NCBI GenBank assembly: GCA_030248225.1
Contig: JASANE010005251.1
Coordinates: 1-64,000 of the forward strand
Source: Trileptium ribeirensis
Lineage: Eukaryota > Nematoda > Enoplea > Enoplida > Thoracostomopsidae
DNA: 64,000 bases
Direction: 5' to 3'
Positions 53,201 to 62,200 of this stretch are shown piece by piece; the first letter of the stretch is position 1, and each line of letters opens with the position of its first letter. Position numbers and translations under genes: made by a program. The notes below the pieces were generated by a model that was not told the DNA's origin, ran no database searches, and worked only from the letters and a program-made list of their open reading frames with translations.

Positions 53201-56200
53201 GTATCATATTTTGTGGCTATTGTATTAATGACCGTCGTAGAGAGCTCAGAGAAGCATTCAAAAGGTTTTTTCTATATCGTTTCATCGAAGAGCTGAAGTT
53301 AGACATACTCAATTATTTATAACTAAGTCTCTTTTTGGGCTTTGAGCTGGGTATTTGTTATTACATTTGACGCTTTTTGATGTTCCGGATAATGATAATG
53401 TTTTATGCATTTAGATACATGGCACAATATGTTTGGCTAATTGCTGCGTGACTGCGCTATGAAATATTTTAGTGTAATGTGTCTTGCACTATAAAATTTT
53501 TACTATTCAAACGTTGTCTAAAAGTGCCTGACAGTCGTCACTCATGAACTCTTGGCATCGGTACAGTGATGATGTAAATTCAACCAAGATTTCAGATTTT
53601 TTATAGCTTTGATTTTTAGCGTGTTCGTGTTGATGGTCAAATTCCTAAATATCCCGTGCGTGTCCAGCGCGTGGAACAAAACGAAGTGTCATTGCCTTCC
53701 GAGTGGCATAACAAAGAATTTAGAGTGCCGTGGTTGGATGTACGTAACGAATTAATACTTTATAGAATAATTGTAATATTTTGCTTGTGTTTTATGTGGT
53801 AGTTGTTTCCTGTTATTCAAAATAGGTACGTATTTGTATAGCATTAGCGAATTGACATGCTTCTTAAGGCGAATTTGTTTACCGATGTCTTTTAAATCAC
53901 AATTTCCATCATCTAGTTGTAGTTATGGTTTTCTGTGACTGCGTCTTCTTCCTGTCGTTCTGTGTCTTACACTTGACAAGCAGATACCTGTATAATCTGG
54001 CCTCCTCACGTAGTAATGTATTTTGACATCTATCGGGTCGCAGTAAGTTCATCAACATGAGTATTTTGGTTTCCCACAATTTCATGCTTCCAAGGTATTG
54101 TTCTACACTGTTGCAAAATTCGCTAAGTTTTCTTTACTGTGTTAAGAAATGATATTTTTATTGTATGGCTAGATCTTAATATATTTCCTGATGCTAAACG
54201 CAATAATCATCACACTTTTGAAGTAGGAGCTCGCAGGACATTCTTCACAGTTATAATTTAAGTAGTTTGCAGAAGCCAGATAACGTGACAATACATAGAA
54301 GTTGTGATATGTTTCGAAACGGATATTAACTGAATCTGAACAAATAAATACATGTGATGTAGAAAAATCGCCGAAATATAGTGGTAGGATGTCCTTGCTA
54401 CAATAATTCTGGATGCTATTTGATTAAATGTAATTAATATTTTGTTGTTATTTTGACTAATAATATTAAAATTAGGAGTTATGTGTTTGTGCCACAAAAT
54501 AACGTAGTACTTGTGTACATGATAGTACTTTGTTAACTTTTATATGCATACAGCACAAAAGTATAACATAAACGTTAAGGTGTAAAAGTCTGTATCACTG
54601 TGGCACGTAAGCCATGCGTTATAAATAATCATTTTTGCGCCCTCAAAATAAATTTGTGAGTGTTTTCAGAATCAGTTCGTCTTCATGCTTTTCATGTTAT
54701 TTTTATTATAGTGCTTACATGCCAACTGCTTCGAAACAAAGCACACAAAGTGTCTATTGAGTCGATCTAGAGTTCGCTGTTGTTCCAGACATTCTCCAAC
54801 GTCTTCACAGCGATATAACAGTCCCATCATCAAAAATAAGACACGTTTCTTATCAAAAGAGCGCGCCGTTTCAATGTTGTTCGGTATCAGGCCTGGTGTC
54901 ACTGATAGATCTCCTCTGGAAAACCCCAAACGCAATAGCACCAAACTTTCATACGATTCTAAGATGTTGACTGATGGTATTACTATTGATAATGTTCACA
55001 ATACACAGACAGTCTCACCCACTTATCAGTATATTCACTACAGTGTTCCCGGTAATAAACCTGCGGGTAAATCCGATCTTCCAGGGACGAATGTGTTTCA
55101 AATGCCCGTACAAATCCGTCATTTGGATAAATCATTTTGTTCTAATGGTCACGGAACGTTGGTGCTATCCTTGACGACAGATGGCTGCAATATTGTTACG
55201 ACACTTATACACGAATGGCCTTGTGCTCGTGACAGTACACCTCCGTCGCTTAACACATCAAGTAGTAATTTTACTCAAGTTTCATATTCGAAAAAGTGTC
55301 CTGTCTGTTCCAAGATTAACGATTTTATTGCCTGTAATAAAATCGCTTGTAGTAAAAAGAACTCAGAATTAATTGATAAAGGCAAAATTAAAAACGAGAT
55401 CGATAAAGTAATTAATGTCAAGCTGAATATAGATAGCGACAGTGACTGGAGCGCTGATGAAAACGACTATGATTTATTTGAACGGCTAAGCGGTCGAAAA
55501 ACGTTAGTTGTTGATTGCGGTGAGCTGGCTTTTTGCTGGACAAGTGACGAAGATGATCATGATGACTTACCGTCTATAACTAATAATGATAGCGATAGTT
55601 CCGACCACCGATTGCGTTTCAGTAGTGACGATATCGTCGGAGAAGACAGCGTAGAACCAAAGGGTTTGCGCAAGACAAATACTGTTTTCAATATTCATAC
55701 GGAAAGTAAATTTTCTAGTTGGAGAGAGCGCCATGGTTGTCCAATGCGCCGCTGCGTTTCCGGCAAACGGTTAGCAATCTCTGTGCAATCTTATAATGAG
55801 GACGATGCTCACGACGATAGTGACAATGGTTTTACCGGGAACAATGATAATGACGGCAGTGCTAACGAAACAGATGACGATGATAGTGAGGACGACGATG
55901 GTAATGAAGACGGCGATAAAAATGGTGGTCACGATGAAACCGACAACGATAACAACGGTGACGATTACGGCAATAGTGATGGAGACAACGGTGATTATGA
56001 TGAACAAGGTGGATCCGGTGATGGCGGTGAAGATGGCTCTGATTGTAGTGACGACGAGAATGACAACGATAATAAATACAAAGATCTTGGCGATCCTGGC
56101 GACGATGAAGATGGCGATGATGATGTAGACGAGGTGGAGAAAAGAGAAGAGCCCAAGAAGCGTTATGTCAAAAACGGTGAAGGTTTTAATGTACACTTGT

Positions 56201-59200
56201 ATTGCTTTGCAAATTTAGGTTAGATTTAAGTATTGCAAATTGAAAGGCAAGGAACACCTGCCAAGGTACAAACGAAAAATGTTTACAGCCTTTATTTAAA
56301 CTCCTTTAAAATGTTAAGGTTTGTATGTCATAGCTGAAATTCGTACATGTTGCGTGGTGTCTGAACAGTATAACAATTGAAATGCAGCCAACGTTTCCGC
56401 TCTGGGCGCTGGGGGTGGGGGATTCTTGAAAATATCTTTTTGTCTGTCGGTTTCATTCATAACTAATGTTCGGGTTGATGGATTTCTGCAAATTTTTTGT
56501 TGATAGCAAAAGTGGCTACGATGTGAACTTTAGAATTGAACGCTTAAAGCTTCTAACCCATTTTCGCATCGCAAAATCCTGGTTCTACAGGTTCATTTTC
56601 CCAGTGTGTCGCAGACCATTCTGGCGATACAGGCTTCGCATCCAAAATAGAACCAACCACCTATGCGGAGTCGTCTCTTCGAGTTCTAGCTTTGCTACAA
56701 TTTGTGGGGAAATTCCAGAGCCGTTGTGGTCCCGAATAGGGTTCGTCGATTCCTTGCCAAAAATAGGTTCGTCAAATTTTGGCATGATATTGCGTGTACG
56801 AGCGGAGGCAGTTAAATTTATACATCGTGCTGGATACGATTGTTTTGTAATTTAGAGTCCATGGCTATATTATACGTTTTCATTGGTTTTACGGTCAACG
56901 AACCCAATTTCCAGTCTTAATACGATGGTTTGGCTATCTATGGGCTAGCGCCGTATTTTACATCTTTTCAGTGTTTTTCAAATGGTTTAGGGTCAGCGAA
57001 CTCGATTTGCAAAATATAGCCTGTCTGGAGTTGTTTGGTTATATTGCATTTGCAGTATTTAAAAAGGTCTGAATTATGTATTTTTGTACGTTTAATGCAA
57101 TAGTGTTGTCATGACGAAACCAAAATGACTGTACCACTCCCTTCTAATGTTAGGTGTCTAATGTGGACTCTCAGCTAACCCGATTTTCGAATGGAATTTG
57201 GTTTGTAGTGACTTATTTTAATTTTGTGGTATTTGCTGTTCATTTAATAAGTTGTATGTTTTCTGGCACACAGAATGCTAATGGTAGTGTTCATTAACAC
57301 TTAACAGGCCAACATTATATGGCTTCAGGGATACTTGAGGTTTCAGGGTTGTATATTTAACACAAATCTGTTACATGTGATTAAACATGCCAAACATACA
57401 TGAGCCACGCTCCGTTCGCTCTGTTGCATCTTTGCTTGCAAGTTAATAGTATGTTGCGGTAGAATTAAGAGTCTAGCTGAAAATTGGTACACATTCTTGT
57501 AATTGTACACAAGTAATTTCAAATTAGCTTTTTATGTATTATGGATTTGCTTGATTAATCCAAGCTTTAATTCGCCCGAGGCTGTAGTATGATGTTTGTT
57601 CTTGGGGTCTACTTTATATCGTGTGATATTACGATGTTAAAACAGCAGAGCAGCATAACCAAAGTGCTGGAACTGCTTAAGTATTATTTGATCATAGATT
57701 TTCTGGATATTTTAGGCGTCATAATTCTTTTTAGAATGATAAGGAATCTTTTCGGTATTTCAACTCTTGTCAAAGGGGCACATTTTCATTTCAAACGTAG
57801 GATAATAATTGGTTGCAATAATAATTGCAAGTTACCAGAAAATAATTATGCTACACGGTAGAGTTGCAGCCGGGTCCGGGTATTCCGGGTATTTTTCGAA
57901 GAAAAATCCGGGTCCGGGTCCGGGTATTTACCTCCAACAAATTCCGGGTCCGGGTATTTACCTCCAACAAATTCCGGGTCCGGGTATTCTTCCAAAGAAA
58001 ATTCCGGGTCCGGGTCCGGGAATTGTAAAAATACCCGGACCAAAGTTCAACAGCGTTGCTGTTGCCATATATACGCATTGAGCAAGGGCGTTGGATCATG
58101 TAAAGCGTTGAAATGAAACAGCATTCGTTTCTTGATATTGCGTTTATACCTGATCGCGTTCGTTAGCGTGTAGCAATAATTGCGTTCTTTTGTGCAAAAA
58201 GCTAAGGTCAAAAATAAGGTGGTTAGGGCTGGCAATCGACTCCGAATGTTTTGTACCTAAGTACTATATATACGACGTATAGCACGAGAGTAACAACGCA
58301 TGGTTTAGAAACCGAGACTGAAAAACCTTGTGACAGTTCGTACGTTGTTAACGCCTTGCAAAGATATGTAAACAAGCGAGTATATTTCTATTTTAGAAGC
58401 GAGCCTAGGAATTTCAGTATTCTCGCCTCTAGTAGGTGCGCATCTTCTCCATTGTTTCGACATTATGGCCCTGGCTATTTTACCCCCTTACAATTTTTAT
58501 TCTCTCGTCAACTTCTGGGTATTCCGGGTATTTTTGTTTCAAAATTCCGGGTCCGGGTATTTGCCTCCAACAAATTCCGGGTCCGGGTATTTCTTTCCAA
58601 AAATTCCGGGTCCCGGTATTTCTTTCCAAAAATTCCGGGTCCGGGTATTTCTTTCCAAAAATTCCGGGTCCGGGTATTTCTTTCCAAAAATTCCGGGTCC
58701 GGGTATTAATTTTTAACTTTTGCAACTCTACTACACGGACAACTTAAACTCGTGGCCAGAATGATGTAAATGTAGCTTACTTTATTGTAAACACGTTTTG
58801 TCTATCCTTAACTTTTTTCTGGATTTTAAACAGTACTCAGCATTCCTAAAACACCATTATGCGGTACTTCAGTGCGGTAAATATAGGTTTCCGTGTGGAT
58901 GGGTACGTCACACTGTACAGAAAGCCTTTCAGCTTACACCATAGAGCAATTACTGTATTTTTAGTTTTATAATTTCTAATCATTATAGCCCAGAGGTTCA
59001 AACGGTAGAACGTCGAACTATCTATTTTACGGCAATGCGTTCAAAGCTGGGCTAGGGTGACCCATCCTTCATCTCTCCGGGATCGGTAGATTTAGTAAAT
59101 TGCGTGCGAAGCAATGCGTGATAGGAACCGGAACTGTAATTTTTAGTTGGAACTAAAATTGAAACCGAAACCTGGTTTTATCCGTGAGGTAAAATAAAAC

Positions 59201-62200
59201 GTAGTATTAATGAGTCTTTTGTCTATCAAACGACGTACACATAGTGTTATTTAGCCAGTAAAATACGTTGGTTTTATTGTCTAACTGTACATTGTATAGT
59301 GGTTACTCTCCTGCTGCATAACGCTAGAATAATGCTCAAATTTCAGTACCAGAATTGCGAAATTTTGGCTTTTTGAACGAGTTACACGTTTAGGGCTATA
59401 TTTGGTGCATATATTTGTATATAGCTGGATTAAATAAATTCATTGTACTTGCTTTGAAATTTAGCAATTTGGCAGGTACTGGGTTTGTAAGTTTAAAATA
59501 TAGACTTGTTTTTCCGCGTTTGTGCTGATAAACCACTAATACAGGATCGCAGCACGCGGGGCGCCCCCTCATTTTTCTAGATAGAGAGGCGGCCTGCCCA
59601 ATTTTCCGGAAGCGTTAACGTTTGAGTCGCGTATTGCGCCCCTGCACTTATTTAGGATAACTTTTTTCTCTTGTTCTGTTTAGCATGGTTGGATTTTGTT
59701 TATCTGTGTCTTTGACTTGTGCTCAGAAAGCTTAATGTAGGACCTCAAATTAGTTGAAGAACCAGATTAACCACGCTCGAAAGTTTTCCTCACCAGGGAA
59801 TTAGTACTGTTAGACTATCTGTAGCAAAGTAAAATTCAAATTCACGTAATTCCTTTATAGTGGGCTCTCACTAGTATACGAGAATCTACTGATTAGACTG
59901 TTAGCTAATTTTGAGTAGGAAATAGAAAACTGTTATTACAAATGTCGACACGCAGATATCTAAATAACGTGGAACCGGGACATCGATTCCAGCACAAATT
60001 TGCCGGAACGGGAACCAGTAAATAGAAACACAATTTTGTCCGAACTGGAAACGAGTTTCCGATTACTCCCTGGTGCGAACGTGATCAATTGCAAAGATGC
60101 CACTTGTGGCTCCTGTTGCTATTCTGGATCTCGTACGGGACGAAAAGTTGAAAAAACGGAGATCAGTGCTGCCTCGTGGTTTATAGGTGCCTTTTGTTTT
60201 TAATAATACTTCAAACTTTCAGGCCAGTTTATCACCTCAAGCCGGTACACTTCAAACGATGATGGTGGTAACGAAAATCATTCAAGAAACGGAGACAAAA
60301 TTGTACCTGGTCTTGCTGTTCCACCAACTGGTCCAGGGCCTCCTGCTTGTTGCAGTGCTACTGACAGTTCAGAGTCTTGTACTACCGATATTATTCAATC
60401 CAGGGCAACGAAAGCTAGACGGAAACGAACAAAACGTCAAATAAAAGACGATATTGAGTGGGCGCTATGCGGCCATATCTCGGAAGATGAGGTTAGCTAA
60501 CATTTACGGCCCGCTCCAAGTCGTATGTTATTATTAAGGTCTTGTAGACCCTAGGCCCTAACAAACATTAATTAAAAATGAGAATACAAAGTAAACTTTA
60601 CAACGGAAGTAACCATCGACACCTGCTTCTCCGCAAAGGTCGACGGCGTTGCGGCACATAGAGCCATAGATTTATAGTCCATTCGCTCCACTTCTCCGGA
60701 AATATGTTCAACAACAACTGTATAAACCTTGTTGCCAAATTTTTGTACTCCAAATGTTTTATACAAGTTTTTTGCCTGTGCAGCAGATCCATTCTGGATC
60801 GTTACGCCGTAGATTAATTCTAGCCATAGCCAACTGGGTAACATTATCGAACTTTAAGGTTAAGGCCGCTAAGGAAATTGAGCGAAATTACTGTTTCTAA
60901 GCCAAATTCGAGATGCCATCACCATGGGTGAGCATGTGTGTACTTTTAACCTTGATAAATTTAGAATTATTTGTCATGAATAATTGTGCATTTACTGTTG
61001 TATAGTCTGGCTATGACTGTATATATGTTACCGTGTATCCCACATGCATACTTTTATGTTTGTTCATGTAGCAAAGCTGGTCCTAATAAGTTTCAACAAT
61101 AACCTGTACGATGTGTAATGTAACACTCAGGACCTAGGACTCAGCACACCACACAAGCTAAGTATGAACCTCCAAGAAATATCAAGGACACAGGACTCTC
61201 TGGGCAAAATCAGTCACGGCTAAGTTAACTAATTCAATCTTAAACACGGAAAGCTAGGACACACACTCACTAAAACTTCCCTTATTATTGCCCCAAGGTT
61301 ATTACTATGGTCGAAAATAAAACAACAATTGAAACGGTGAGAGCGACCGTGAGGTCTAATAGTACTGCAGGGCAACCACAATTAAAATTTTCACAAATCA
61401 AGGAAGGTGATTAGCGTCCTCCCAACAAAATCTACCTTGTAATATAGGAAGGGAATGATCGTCCTTCCTCACACAACAGTTAATGCTAATTATGTAAAAT
61501 AATCGAAGAGCTACATATCAGCTGCGGTTTCTTCGGAGATTAACTCGCCGAGTAAACCGTGCAACTGGCTTATATACACAGGAATCCTAGACTACATCAA
61601 TTCTAGGAAAATGTTTGTCTCAAAAACAAACTGAAAAGCCACTATACTCAGCGGTTCGGGTTTTGTTAACCTATTACCAATATTTAAATGAAACCTAGAA
61701 ATTCAAGCAGAAACTTTCTAATTCTTAAAAAATGCCAGCCACCTATAATATTAAAAAATATTAAAAGATCATCATCATCTTTTCCAAAAACAAAAAAAAT
61801 AAAATAGAATAAATAAAAAAATCGGTAAACTTACACGCTAACACTCTCAAAATTGAATTCGCCAGATGTCAGCTTAGTCGACTGCGAAATATATTTTTAT
61901 TATTCAAATTTGAAATGAGTGGACGTAAGTGACTAAACTGCACCAGCCACGAGCGAAACCTGATAATCAGGTCATAAGCTGGTTACCTGGATTTATCTTT
62001 ACAAAATAGATTGTGTACTCAACGCCTCATCTAGATAGAATTTGAAACTTCTTGGTGAGCAGAAATTCTGAAAAGCAATTTGTAAACATTGTCTAACTGT
62101 TTATTTGTTTTTTATATTTTATGTGAGGCGCCATGGGAAACGCTATTCCAACTACCGCCTATGTCTGTAGTTAACTCTGTTAATGATACTCTATGTTATC

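Noticed and set aside
55771..56196. Long minus-strand open frame rich in Ile/Val/Thr
   Set aside because: It is the antisense of the Asp/Asn/Gly tract of exon 16, where GAT/GAC codons read as Ile/Val. The overlapping plus-strand frame 55796-56128 is another shadow.
57809..58747. Overlapping open frames with repeated PGPGI/FRVRVF peptides
   Set aside because: They are produced by the CCGGGTCCGGGTATT arrays of the hAT element and appear in several frames on both strands.
60000..60203. Coding exon with CKDATCGSCCYSGSRTGRK
   Set aside because: The first part is the right end of a hAT-like element, there is no usable acceptor before it, and the phase from exon 16 to exon 17 is complete without it.
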